Assembly (NCBI GenBank): GCA_040404065.1
Contig: JBBAJM010000001.1
Direction: 5' to 3' (one strand)
Length of the DNA stretch: 64,000 nt
Source: Fontibacterium sp040404065
Lineage (GTDB): Bacteria; Pseudomonadota; Alphaproteobacteria; Pelagibacterales; Pelagibacteraceae
Shown here: in pieces, positions 36,008-44,509 of the stretch
Layout of the letters: every line of letters begins with the position of its first letter
Numbering within the stretch: position 1 is the stretch's first letter
Notes under the pieces: generated by a model
Databases searched by the model: none
What the model saw: the letters and a program-made list of their open reading frames with translations, nothing else
What the model was told of the DNA's origin: nothing
Translations under genes and position numbers: made by a program

Positions 36008-36036
36008 AGATTAGCTACAATTAAAAACTTTGTAAA
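36008..36036 (-). promoter_or_regulatory. Putative promoter of the Liv receptor gene
   Basis: On the minus strand TTTACA (36036-36031) and TAATCT (36013-36008) are separated by 17 bases, 24 bases before the ATG. The leader ends with a clear GGAG ribosome binding site. The region is only 67 bases wide and is shared with the divergent permease operon. Confidence 0.42.
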
Positions 36037-36051
36037 CACAAGTATTTGGGG

Positions 36052-36918
36052 ATGACTTCACAAGCAATTGTACAAGCAATTATAAGCGGGATTCTGATGG
36101 GTTTAATCTATGCATTAATTGCTGCTGGGTTAAGTCTAATTTTTGGTCTAATGGAAATTGTAAATTTTGCACATGGAGACCATTTAATGATTTCTATGTT
36201 CTCAGCTTTTTGGTTGTGGGCATTATTTGGTTTAGATCCGATTTTTTCAATTCCAATTACTATCTTAATTATGGCGGCAATTGGTGTTCTCACGCATTAT
36301 TTTATTATTAGAAAAATTTTAAATTCAACAATGTTAGTGCAAATTTGCGCAACGTTTGGTCTTGCCGTTACAATTAGAGCTTTGGCACAATTATTTTTTA
36401 CTCCAGATTTTAGAACAATTAAAAATCCACTCATTCAAGGAAAGTTTGAAATACTTGGAATTTTTATCGGCAAACCTCAATTGTATGCAAGCTTAGTTTG
36501 TCTTGTTGCATTTGTTTTGCTTTATTTATTTGTAACAAAAACAGAAACTGGAACGGCATTACAGGCAACCTCCCAAGATAGACAAGCTGCTGAAATTTTA
36601 GGAATTCCTTCTAATAAAATGTTTGCACTTGGTTGGGCAATAGGACTTTCTTGTGTTGCTGTTGCAGGATCAATGCTTTCAAACTTCTATTATGTCTTTC
36701 CGGATGTAGGTGTAAATTTTTCTTTATTCGCTTTTGTCGCTGTAGCGCTCGGAGGATTTGGAAGTATTACCGGAAGTTTAATTGCTGGAATTATTATTGG
36801 AGTTGTCGAGTCAGTTGGTGGACTAGTAATCGATCCTTCATTTAAATTGTTATATGTTTTTGCAGTTTATTTATTTGTGGTGATTGTACGACCACAAGGA
36901 ATCTTTGGGAGATATTAA
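36052..36918 (+). CDS. livH: Liv-type ABC permease LivH-like
   Basis: This inner-membrane permease of about eight helices has 288 residues from the ATG at 36052. An in-frame TTG two codons upstream (36046) is possible but less likely. Diagnostic segments are GILMGLIYALIAAGLSLIFGLMEIVNFAHGDHLM near the N terminus and the EAA-like loop TGTALQATSQDRQAAEILGI. The C-terminal GGFGSITGSLIAGIIIGVVE is also typical. It is the first gene of livH-livM-livG-livF; livM follows after one base. Confidence 0.92.
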   Translation: MTSQAIVQAIISGILMGLIYALIAAGLSLIFGLMEIVNFAHGDHLMISMFSAFWLWALFGLDPIFSIPITILIMAAIGVLTHYFIIRKILNSTMLVQICATFGLAVTIRALAQLFFTPDFRTIKNPLIQGKFEILGIFIGKPQLYASLVCLVAFVLLYLFVTKTETGTALQATSQDRQAAEILGIPSNKMFALGWAIGLSCVAVAGSMLSNFYYVFPDVGVNFSLFAFVAVALGGFGSITGSLIAGIIIGVVESVGGLVIDPSFKLLYVFAVYLFVVIVRPQGIFGRY

Positions 36919-36919
36919 T

Positions 36920-37945
36920 ATGATGAATAATATTTCAGCTAAATTATTAGAGGCAAAAAATGAACCGCTTTGGTACTTTAATAAAAACTCTCTTATTATT
37001 ATTGGTATTATTGTTTTGGGTTTATTTTTATTTCCCTTCACCTCTCCTTCTAAATTTGCAATTCACTTAATGATGATGATCTTTATGCATGCCGTCATGG
37101 CTCAATCATGGAACGTACTTGCGGGGTTTTCAGGTCAAATTAGTTTGGGACATGCAATCTTTTTTGGCATAGGCGCTTATGCTTGTGCTTATTTTTATGT
37201 CAAATTTCATATTACTCCTTGGATTGGAATTTTAATTGGAATTGGAATTTCAGGATTTGTTGCAATGTTAATTGGAATTCCAATTTTAAGATTAAAAGGT
37301 CACTATTTTGCAATTGCAACATTATTAATAGGAATAAGTTTTCAAGTCGTTTTTCAAAGATGGCCTGAGGTCGGTTCATCATCAGGATTATGGATACCTA
37401 TTAATAGAGAAAGTCCTTGGTCTTCAATGCAGTTTCACAAAAGCAAAGTCGCCTATTATTATATTTCGCTTCTATTCTTTATTGTCACATTCTTTTTAGT
37501 GTGGCTATTAAACAGATCTAAACTTGGATATCGACTGCGAGCAATTCGTGATCAATCAGATGCAGCTTCAAGCCTTGGAATTCATGTCTCTAAATATAAA
37601 ATTATTGCATTCATAATTTCTGCAATGATTATGGCTCCGATAGGAAGTATTTACGCTCAATATGTTTTAATTGTAGATCCTAATAATGCCTTCAACGTTG
37701 ATATATCAATCTTAGTTTTATTAATTGCAGTAATGGGCGGAGTTGGAAATATTTGGGGACCTATTATTGGTGCTGCAATCTTAATTCCAATATCAGAATT
37801 TTCTAGAATTTATTTTGGTGGGACTGGTCATTCGATTGATTTAGTTGTTTACGGAGTTTTAATTATTATCATTTGTATTTTTAAGCCCAGTGGAATCGTC
37901 TCCCTTATTCCAAGATCTTTTAGAGAAAGAGAAAAAGCTAAATGA
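36920..37945 (+). CDS. livM: Liv-type ABC permease LivM-like
   Basis: This is the second permease, 341 residues from the ATG at 36920. That start is chosen because GGGAG lies eight bases upstream and it sits one base after the livH stop; an upstream GTG at 36884 would overlap livH by 35 bases. The family core is SWNVLAGFSGQISLGHAIFFGIGAYACAYF, then the IPILRLKGHYFAIATL segment, the coupling loop RLRAIRDQSDAASSLGI and GGVGNIWGPIIGAAILIPI. It overlaps livG by four bases. Confidence 0.92.
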   Translation: MMNNISAKLLEAKNEPLWYFNKNSLIIIGIIVLGLFLFPFTSPSKFAIHLMMMIFMHAVMAQSWNVLAGFSGQISLGHAIFFGIGAYACAYFYVKFHITPWIGILIGIGISGFVAMLIGIPILRLKGHYFAIATLLIGISFQVVFQRWPEVGSSSGLWIPINRESPWSSMQFHKSKVAYYYISLLFFIVTFFLVWLLNRSKLGYRLRAIRDQSDAASSLGIHVSKYKIIAFIISAMIMAPIGSIYAQYVLIVDPNNAFNVDISILVLLIAVMGGVGNIWGPIIGAAILIPISEFSRIYFGGTGHSIDLVVYGVLIIIICIFKPSGIVSLIPRSFREREKAK

Positions 37946-38667
37946 GTATTTTATTAAAAGTTGAAAATTTAAGCAGATCATTTGGTGGCATTCATGCAAA
38001 CAGTGATATTTCCTTTGATGTAAAAAAGGGCGAAATTCTTGGCGTCATAGGCCCAAATGGCGCTGGCAAATCGACATTGTTTGATTTGATTACTGGTTTT
38101 ACTAAATCTGATCGCGGTCAGGTTATGTTTAAAGACAAGGATATTACAAATGTTAGACCCGATTTGATTTGCAGAATGGGTGTTGGCAGAACTTTCCAAA
38201 AACTAAAACCATTTGCTGATCAAACTTTATTAGAGAATGTAATTGTAGGTGCGTTAGTAAAAGAAAAGAGTTTAAAAGTTGCTCGTGACAAAGCTTTAGA
38301 AATTATTGATTTTGTAGATCTTATTGAAAAAAGACATCACTATGCAAAAGAACTTTCAACAGGACAACGTAAAAGATTAGAGCTTGCAAGAGCTTTAGCG
38401 ACAGATCCAAAATTATTACTAATGGATGAGGTGACAGGGGGTGTTGATCAGAGAACAATTCCAGGTCTTGTAGAATTAGTTTTAAAATTAAAAAAGAATG
38501 GAATTACTGTTGTGACTATTGAACATAATATGAAAATTATTATGGATATTTCAGATAGAATTCTTGCTCTTAATCAAGGCAAAAGAATTGCATTTGATAC
38601 ACCAAAAAAGATTAGCGAAAACTCGCAAGTGATAGATGCATACTTAGGTAAGGTCGATGCTACTTAA
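37942..38667 (+). CDS. livG: Liv-type ABC ATPase LivG-like
   Basis: This 241-residue ATP-binding subunit has Walker A GPNGAGKST near residues 37-45, the Q loop at VGRTFQKLKPF, the ABC signature LSTGQRKRLELARAL, Walker B LLLMDEVTGG and the H-loop VTIEHNM. The C-terminal extension seen in LivG (after ILALNQGKRIAFDTP) is present. With LivF it powers import of the solute captured by the divergent receptor. It overlaps livM by four bases and livF by 11 bases. Confidence 0.93.
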   Translation: MSILLKVENLSRSFGGIHANSDISFDVKKGEILGVIGPNGAGKSTLFDLITGFTKSDRGQVMFKDKDITNVRPDLICRMGVGRTFQKLKPFADQTLLENVIVGALVKEKSLKVARDKALEIIDFVDLIEKRHHYAKELSTGQRKRLELARALATDPKLLLMDEVTGGVDQRTIPGLVELVLKLKKNGITVVTIEHNMKIIMDISDRILALNQGKRIAFDTPKKISENSQVIDAYLGKVDAT

Positions 38668-39364
38668 TATTAAAAATATAGATGTTGCTTACGATGATTA
38701 CCAAGTCATCTGGAATGTTTCATTAAATGTGAAAGAGGGAGAAATCGTAGCTTTGCTTGGTCCAAATGGATCTGGCAAAAGTACAATTCTTAATAGTATT
38801 AGTGGATTAATCAAAACTAAAAAGGGTGAAATAGATTTTAATAATATTCCAATTCACAAACTCGAAACGTACCAAAGAGTGGGTGTTGGAATTTCGCACG
38901 TGCTTGAGAGAAGGAGAGTTTTTCCTTATTTAACAGTGTTACAAAATTTATTATTAGGTTCTTACCATGAAAAAGCTAAGGCAGAGAGAGAGAAATCTTT
39001 ACAAGATGTTTATAATTTTTTTCCAAAATTAAAAGATCGTTCAAATCAAATTGCAAACACCATGTCAGGAGGTGAACAGCAAATGCTTGCAATCGGTAGA
39101 GGATTAATGGGAATGCCCAAATTGTTAATGGTGGATGAACCTTTCCTTGGACTTGCGCCATTAGTGATTGAAGATTTAAAATTAATTTTTAAAAAGATTT
39201 CAGATCGCGGTATTGCTATTTTATTTGTGGAACAAAATGTGAGACTAGCTCTAAGTATGGCTAATCGTGGCTATATACTTGAAAGCGGAAGATTAGTTAT
39301 TGACGGTCCTTCTAAAGATTTAGTGGATAGCAAAGAAGTTAAAAGAGTTTTCCTAGGATCTTAA
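38657..39364 (+). CDS. livF: Liv-type ABC ATPase LivF-like
   Basis: This 235-residue second ATPase has Walker A GPNGSGKST near residue 35, the Q-loop region GISHVLERRRVFPYLTVLQN, signature MSGGEQQMLAIGRGL, Walker B LLMVDEPFLGLAP and H-loop ILFVEQNVRLAL. All motifs are intact. It overlaps livG by 11 bases. Its stop codon overlaps by four bases the end of the convergent DUF1445 gene, leaving no room for a separate terminator between the two. Confidence 0.93.
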   Translation: MLLNIKNIDVAYDDYQVIWNVSLNVKEGEIVALLGPNGSGKSTILNSISGLIKTKKGEIDFNNIPIHKLETYQRVGVGISHVLERRRVFPYLTVLQNLLLGSYHEKAKAEREKSLQDVYNFFPKLKDRSNQIANTMSGGEQQMLAIGRGLMGMPKLLMVDEPFLGLAPLVIEDLKLIFKKISDRGIAILFVEQNVRLALSMANRGYILESGRLVIDGPSKDLVDSKEVKRVFLGS

Positions 39365-40149
39365 TTGATCGCAGCAAGACTGCTGTTTAGTTTATCGGTA
39401 ATTAGCATTGAGCCTGGTTTGTGAGTAATACAAAAATCAGGCTTGCAATTTTCAACAACAGACTGAGGAGTTACACCACAAGCCCAAAAAACAGGCACTT
39501 CATTATTTTTAATTGCTCTTGGAGCGTCACCATATTCTGGCTTCATAATATCTTTAATCCCAATCTGAGCTGGATCCCCTAAATGAATGGGGGCGCCATG
39601 TACCGCTGGAAATCTTGAAGAAATTTGGATGGCTTTAATAGTATCTTCCGCATTTAAAGGTCTCATTGAAACAACTAATTTTCCTTTAAAAGGACCTGCT
39701 GGAATACAATCAATATTCGTTTTGTACATTGGAACTGTTGTGTTGTTTTTAATATGCTGCATTTCAATTCCAGCTTCCATAAGTGGTAATTCAAATGACA
39801 TGGAACAGCCTAATACAAAAGTCACCAAATCATCGTTCCAATATTTTTTAATATCAGTAGGTTCATCCACTACATTTCCGTTCTGCCAAACTTTATATCT
39901 TGGTACGTCAGTTCTAATATCAATATCACCTAAATCTCTAAGCATTGGATCGCCTTTAATACCAAAGCCAATCAACGGACATGGTTTGGGATTTTTTTGG
40001 CAAAAAGCTGCAAAATCTAGAGCGTATTTGCTTGGTAAAATACAAAGGTTTCCTTGCACATATTTTCCAGCAACGCCTGCTGTTTGCTTATCAAATGCGC
40101 CTGCTCTTATAATTTTTCTTGCCTCAGCTGGATCTGTAATATTAAACAT
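39361..40149 (-). CDS. DUF1445 / YcsI-family protein (D-glutamate cyclase-like)
   Basis: The 262 residues match the YcsI/DUF1445 (putative hydro-lyase) family: ARKIIRAGAFDKQTAGVAGKYVQGNLCILP near the N terminus, VTFVLGCSMSFELPLMEAGI in the middle, and VFWACGVTPQSVVE with ITHKPGSMLITD at the end. In mitochondria a homologous domain belongs to D-glutamate cyclase, which makes 5-oxo-D-proline. In Bacillus, ycsI sits with ycsF-kipI-kipA. Its presence 5 kb from pxpABC therefore suggests D-glutamate/5-oxoproline metabolism, as an inference. It converges with livF. Confidence 0.87.
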   Translation of the reverse strand: MFNITDPAEARKIIRAGAFDKQTAGVAGKYVQGNLCILPSKYALDFAAFCQKNPKPCPLIGFGIKGDPMLRDLGDIDIRTDVPRYKVWQNGNVVDEPTDIKKYWNDDLVTFVLGCSMSFELPLMEAGIEMQHIKNNTTVPMYKTNIDCIPAGPFKGKLVVSMRPLNAEDTIKAIQISSRFPAVHGAPIHLGDPAQIGIKDIMKPEYGDAPRAIKNNEVPVFWACGVTPQSVVENCKPDFCITHKPGSMLITDKLNSSLAAIN

Positions 40150-40190
40150 TTAATTTTAAGAAACTTATTTTATTATAGACATTAATTTAA

Positions 40191-40934
40191 ATGAAAAGAT
40201 TACAAAATAAAAGTGTAATTATAACAGCTGCAGGCCAAGGGATTGGGAGAGAAACTGTTATTTATTTCTTAAAAGAAGGGGCAAATGTTATTGCAACTGA
40301 CATTAATAGATCTAATAAGTTAGAAAAACTAAAAAAAGATTATCCTGAAATTACGACTTATTCTCTAGATTCAACAGATTCTTTGGCTATAAAAAAATTC
40401 GCAGATACCATTGATAAAGTAGATGTGCTGTTTAATTGTGTAGGATTTGTTCACCAAGGAACTATTTTAGAATGTGAAGAAAAAGATTTTGATTTTTCTT
40501 TTAATGTAAATGTAAAGTCAATGTACTTTATGATTAAAAATATTATTCCAAAAATGATTAAACAAAAATCCGGAGCTATTATTAATGTAGCTTCTGTTGT
40601 CTCAAGTGTAAAAGGTGTTAAAGATAGATTTGCTTACGGAACAACAAAGGCAGCAGTAATTGGTCTTACCAAATCTGTTGCTGTTGATTTTTTAAAATAC
40701 AATATTCGTTGCAACGCTATTGCTCCTAGCACTATTCATACTTCTTCTTGGGAAAATAGAGTAAATGCACTTCCAGACCCTACCAAAGCAAAAAAAGAAT
40801 TTATTGAAAGACAGCCCATGGGTAGACTTGGAAGGCCAGAAGAGGTTGCGGCGCTAGCAGTTTATTTAGCAAGTGATGAATCTGCTTTTTCTACGGGAGT
40901 TGTCTATTCTCTTGATGGCGGAATGACGATTTAA
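40191..40934 (+). CDS. Short-chain dehydrogenase (DHRS6 / keto-deoxy-fuconate dehydrogenase-like)
   Basis: This 247-residue classical SDR has the cofactor loop TAAGQGIG at 12-19, an aspartate (ATDIN) at the end of beta 2 favouring NAD+, NCVGFVHQG in place of NNAG, and the catalytic serine in NVASVVSSVKG with YGTTKAA. The C-terminal FIERQPMGRLGRPEEVAALAVYLASDESAF is typical of the group containing 3-hydroxybutyrate dehydrogenase type 2 and 2-keto-3-deoxy-L-fuconate dehydrogenase. The exact substrate is not assignable. It is divergent from the DUF1445 gene, 41 bases away. Confidence 0.85.
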   Translation: MKRLQNKSVIITAAGQGIGRETVIYFLKEGANVIATDINRSNKLEKLKKDYPEITTYSLDSTDSLAIKKFADTIDKVDVLFNCVGFVHQGTILECEEKDFDFSFNVNVKSMYFMIKNIIPKMIKQKSGAIINVASVVSSVKGVKDRFAYGTTKAAVIGLTKSVAVDFLKYNIRCNAIAPSTIHTSSWENRVNALPDPTKAKKEFIERQPMGRLGRPEEVAALAVYLASDESAFSTGVVYSLDGGMTI

Positions 40935-40970
40935 ATAAAATAATCAACATGCACTCTTGAAGGTTGTAAA

Positions 40971-41004
40971 TTTGATTCAAAATGGAATCAAAAGGGAATC
41001 AAAA
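40971..41004. repeat. 11-base-spaced direct repeat with inverted copy
   Basis: GGAATCAAAA occurs at 40984-40993 and again at 40995-41004, one helical turn apart, and TTTGATTC at 40971-40978 is an exact inverse of GAATCAAA. The cluster lies in the 112-base gap between the convergent SDR and rhomboid genes, which otherwise has no ORF. It could be a protein-binding array, a hairpin at the 3' ends, or a remnant of an integrase arm site. No integrase gene is nearby. Confidence 0.5.
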
Positions 41005-41046
41005 CGAGAACATCTGTCTAAAAATGCTTGATTTTCTGTGGGTAAC

Positions 41047-41784
41047 TTAATCCTGCATCCAAGGATTTTTCTTCTTATCTTGAGGCTCGTTTAAAATTTT
41101 GAAGAAAGCTTTTTGAGGAATAAGTAGATTTCCAAAGAAGAACATTACAACAGCGCCAAATACAAACCCCCCAATGTGAGCGCCATAAGCAACGCCACTT
41201 TGTCCGCCACTAAATCCTGAACTTATAAACTGAAGAATAAACCAAAATCCTAAAACAAATAGAGCTGGAATTCTTACGAACTGAGAGAAAAATCCAAAAG
41301 GAATTAACACTAAAACTCTTTGTTTTGGATATCTAACTATATATGCACCTAATACTCCACTAATAGCACCACTTGCGCCAACCATTGGAATAGTTGAATT
41401 TACATTTAAATAAACCTGCGTGAGAGCCGCTGCAATTCCTGAGGCTAGATAAAATAAAATAAATTTTATTTTTCCAAGATCATCTTCAATATTGTCAGCA
41501 AAAATCCACATATAAAGCATGTTGCCAAGTAAATGCATAAAACCGTCATGCATAAACATTGAAGTAATTAAAGTAAGATAAGGATCAATTTTACTAACTT
41601 CTGCTGGTAACTGTTCAGAACCCAATAAAGATGCTGGCACTACTCCGTAAGAATAAAACAAAGCACCCGATTCAAAACTAGCAGAACTTAATTGTAATAA
41701 AAAAACTCCAATACAAATTCCAATGATCCAGTACGTAATAATAGGATTTGATCTTGTAAAGTTTTCGTCTTTTAATGGGATCAC
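41047..41784 (-). CDS. Rhomboid-family intramembrane serine protease
   Basis: This is a 245-residue membrane protein with six to seven helices. Rhomboid landmarks are FMHDGFMHLLGNMLYMWIFADNIE (the HxxxN region at about 79-100), the catalytic serine S138 in GASG, and the partner histidine H203 in GAHIGGF. The family cleaves substrates within the membrane. The N-terminal start IPLKDENFTRSNPIITYWII is typical of bacterial PF01694 proteins. The gene is three bases downstream of aroC and probably cotranscribed with it. Its substrate is unknown. Confidence 0.9.
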   Translation of the reverse strand: MIPLKDENFTRSNPIITYWIIGICIGVFLLQLSSASFESGALFYSYGVVPASLLGSEQLPAEVSKIDPYLTLITSMFMHDGFMHLLGNMLYMWIFADNIEDDLGKIKFILFYLASGIAAALTQVYLNVNSTIPMVGASGAISGVLGAYIVRYPKQRVLVLIPFGFFSQFVRIPALFVLGFWFILQFISSGFSGGQSGVAYGAHIGGFVFGAVVMFFFGNLLIPQKAFFKILNEPQDKKKNPWMQD

Positions 41785-41787
41785 AAT

Positions 41788-42873
41788 TTAGTTACCGCAC
41801 TGTGCTCTGTGCATCATCAAATGATCAAGCAGAATACATGCAAGCATAGCTTCTCCGATTGGAACAGCTCTAATTCCAACACAAGGATCATGTCTGCCGC
41901 GAACAGAAATTTTTGTATTTCTTCCATTAGTATCAATGGTATCACGAGTATTTAAAATCGAAGATGTTGGTTTAACTGCAAACGATGCAACAATTTCTTG
42001 TCCTGTAGAAATTCCACCTAAAATTCCACCCGCGTTATTAGATAAGAATTTTGCTTTTCCACTTTTAGATCTTATTTCATCAGAATTAGTTTCTCCTCTC
42101 AAGCTTGCAGCATTCATGCCAGCGCCAATGTTCACACCTTTAACTGCATTGATACTCATAAGTCCCGCAGCAATATCTTGATCAAGTTTTGAGTAAATAG
42201 GGGCGCCTAGTCCAACTGGAACTCCTCTTGCTCTAAGTTCAATAACTGCTCCACATGAACTTCCGGCTTTTCTAATATCTAATAAGTATTGCTCCCAAGT
42301 AGGAACAGTTTCTTTATCAGGACAAAAGAAAGGATTTTTTCTGATTTCTTTGTCATTCCAAAGATTATGATCAATCATTAACGGTCCTATTTGTGTGACC
42401 GCACCAACGATTGAGAATTTTTTTCCAAGTAATTTATTTAGCACGACTTTAGCAATAGCTCCTGCTGCAACACGTGACGCGGTTTCCCTAGCGGACTGTC
42501 TACCACCGCCTCTAAAGTCGCGGTTTCCATACTTCATAAAGTATGTAAAATCAGCATGTCCTGGTCTAAACTTATCCTTAATGCTTTCGTAGTCTCTAGA
42601 CTTAGTGTCTTCATTAAAGATGATCATTGAGATAGGAGTTCCAGTAGTTTTTCCTTGAAAGACTCCAGATAAAATTTGTACGTGATCTTTTTCTTTTCTT
42701 TGTGTTACGAATTTAGACTGACCAGGTCTTCGTTTATTTAACTCAACTTGAACGTCTTTTTCAGAAATAGCAATATTAGGTGGACAGCCGTCGACTACGC
42801 AGCCGATTGCAGGACCATGGGACTCTCCCCATGTAGTAAATCTAAATAGCTTTCCAAAAGTATTAAATGACAT
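41788..42873 (-). CDS. aroC: Chorismate synthase AroC
   Basis: AroC uses reduced FMN to convert 5-enolpyruvylshikimate-3-phosphate to chorismate, the branch point to aromatic amino acids and folate. The 361 residues show the three family signatures: GESHGPAIGCVVDGCPPNI near 17-35, GHADFTYFMKYGNRDFRGGGRQSARETASRVAAGAIA near 104-140, and RGRHDPCVGIRAVPIGEAM near the C terminus. Histidines of the active site are in place. It is the first gene of the aroC-rhomboid pair and is divergent from pdxH. Confidence 0.96.
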   Translation of the reverse strand: MSFNTFGKLFRFTTWGESHGPAIGCVVDGCPPNIAISEKDVQVELNKRRPGQSKFVTQRKEKDHVQILSGVFQGKTTGTPISMIIFNEDTKSRDYESIKDKFRPGHADFTYFMKYGNRDFRGGGRQSARETASRVAAGAIAKVVLNKLLGKKFSIVGAVTQIGPLMIDHNLWNDKEIRKNPFFCPDKETVPTWEQYLLDIRKAGSSCGAVIELRARGVPVGLGAPIYSKLDQDIAAGLMSINAVKGVNIGAGMNAASLRGETNSDEIRSKSGKAKFLSNNAGGILGGISTGQEIVASFAVKPTSSILNTRDTIDTNGRNTKISVRGRHDPCVGIRAVPIGEAMLACILLDHLMMHRAQCGN

Positions 42874-42906
42874 TAAATATATTTTATAAGGTATTTTTAG
42901 TTATTT

Positions 42907-43542
42907 ATGAATCAAAAAAAATATAAATTAAACAAACTTGGACTGAATACATGCTTTCTTGATAAAAAAAATCCATTTGAGCTATTTAAGACGTGGATGG
43001 CAAAAGCTAAAAAAACAGAAATTAACGACCCAAATGCATTAGCGCTTGCAACGGTTAATCGAAAAAAACAGCCATCTGTTCGTATGGTACTTTTAAAAGG
43101 TTTAACTAATAAAGAATTTATTTTTTATACAAATTTAAATAGCAAAAAGAGTAATGAATTGAAGGGCAATCCAAAGGCTTCAATGTGCTTTCATTGGAAA
43201 AGCATAAGAAGACAAATAAGAATTGAAGGCTCAATTAAAAAAGTTCCAACTAAAGTGGCTGATAAATATTTTAATTCTAGACCCTATGGAAGCAGAATTG
43301 GTGCTTGGGCATCTATACAATCTAGACCTATGGAATCTAGATTAGATTTAATGAATAGAATTCAAGAATATAAAAAAAAATTTCCAAGTCATAAAAAAGT
43401 TCCAAGACCTCCATATTGGTCAGGGTTTGCTTTAAAAGCAAATATCATTGAATTCTGGTTAGATGGAAATAATCGAATTCATGAAAGACTTAGATATAAA
43501 AAATCTGGATCTCAATGGATAAAAGAAATATTATATCCTTAA
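42907..43542 (+). CDS. pdxH: Pyridoxamine/pyridoxine 5'-phosphate oxidase PdxH
   Basis: PdxH is an FMN enzyme that oxidises PNP or PMP to pyridoxal phosphate. The 211-residue protein has FELFKTWMAKAKKTEINDPNALALATV, the FMN-binding RMVLLKGLTNKEFIFYTN and RQIRIEGSIKKVP. The substrate-binding FNSRPYGSRIGAWASIQSRPM and the C-terminal FWLDGNNRIHERLRY also match. It is complete. It supports PLP-dependent enzymes such as MetZ in the same window. The next gene begins 16 bases downstream. Confidence 0.95.
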   Translation: MNQKKYKLNKLGLNTCFLDKKNPFELFKTWMAKAKKTEINDPNALALATVNRKKQPSVRMVLLKGLTNKEFIFYTNLNSKKSNELKGNPKASMCFHWKSIRRQIRIEGSIKKVPTKVADKYFNSRPYGSRIGAWASIQSRPMESRLDLMNRIQEYKKKFPSHKKVPRPPYWSGFALKANIIEFWLDGNNRIHERLRYKKSGSQWIKEILYP

Positions 43543-43558
43543 ATTTTTAATAAAAAAA

Positions 43559-44500
43559 ATGCAAAACATATTAGATCCAGCAATTTTATTTTTTATTTTT
43601 GGAGTTTTTGCTGGAGCCGTTAGATCTAATTTAGAAATTCCACCAGCCATTACAAAATTTTTATCACTATACTTGTTGATGGCCATAGGTTTAAAAGGTG
43701 GTTTTGCTTTACAGAAGTCAGGACTGACAATGGATATAGTAAAAACTTTATCGATTGCTGTTATGCTTGCAATTATAATTCCAATACTTGGTTACAATTT
43801 TCTAAAAAGAAAATTAAATAGTTATGATTCAGCAGCTATTGCGGCAACTTATGGTTCTGTAAGTGCAGTTACTTTTATTACCGCCAGTCAATTTTTGGAT
43901 CAAAACCAAATTACTTATGGGGGACATATGGCAGCGGCTATGGCTTTAATGGAATCTCCAGCAATTATTCTTGCAGTTTTTTTAGCAAGCGCTGCAAAAT
44001 CAAAGAAAAAACAAAGCTCTTTGAATTTGTTGCATAAGTCTTTTACAGACGGAGCTCAATTACTTTTAATTGGTGCAATGATCGTAGGTCTTTTTGCCGG
44101 CGTGTCTGGTGAAAGAATTATGGCACCATTTTCTATCGATTTATTTAAAGGCATGTTGGCTTTTTTCTTGCTTGATATGGGGCTTATGGTTGCTAAAAAT
44201 TTTAAACAAGTTTTGAATAAACCAGTTTATGTTTTAGTTTATGGGATTTGTGCTCCACCCGTTCATGCCTTGTTAGCTTTGTTTATATGTAAAATGGCAG
44301 ACGTTGGTTTGGGCGAAACCATTCTTTTAATGATTTTATCTGCAAGCGCATCCTACATTGCGGTGCCAGCAGCATTAAAATACGCTTTACCACAAGCAAA
44401 TCCATCGCTTTATTTTGGAATGTCATTAGGCGTAACTTTTCCTATAAATATTGTGATTGGAATTCCGCTATATGCTTATATTGCTAAATTCTTTTTTTAA
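43559..44500 (+). CDS. SbtA-like (DUF897) sodium-dependent permease
   Basis: This 313-residue inner-membrane protein of about ten helices matches the SbtA/DUF897 family. It starts with ILDPAILFFIFGVFAGAVRSNLEIPPAITKFLSLYLLMAIGLKGG and has the repeated inverted halves, with TYGSVSAVTFITASQFLD and ASYIAVPAALKYALPQANPSLYFGMSLGVTFPINI. In cyanobacteria SbtA imports bicarbonate with sodium. In heterotrophs the role is not settled, and the regulator SbtB is not adjacent. It follows pdxH by 16 bases. Confidence 0.85.
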   Translation: MQNILDPAILFFIFGVFAGAVRSNLEIPPAITKFLSLYLLMAIGLKGGFALQKSGLTMDIVKTLSIAVMLAIIIPILGYNFLKRKLNSYDSAAIAATYGSVSAVTFITASQFLDQNQITYGGHMAAAMALMESPAIILAVFLASAAKSKKKQSSLNLLHKSFTDGAQLLLIGAMIVGLFAGVSGERIMAPFSIDLFKGMLAFFLLDMGLMVAKNFKQVLNKPVYVLVYGICAPPVHALLALFICKMADVGLGETILLMILSASASYIAVPAALKYALPQANPSLYFGMSLGVTFPINIVIGIPLYAYIAKFFF

Positions 44501-44509
44501 AAAAAATAT

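Noticed and set aside
36884..36919. Upstream GTG start for livM
   Set aside because: It would overlap livH by 35 bases; the ATG at 36920 has GGGAG at good distance and follows the livH stop by one base.
39587..40153. 188-codon plus-strand frame antisense to the DUF1445 gene
   Set aside because: The minus-strand frame has clear family motifs over the same bases, so the plus frame is a shadow.
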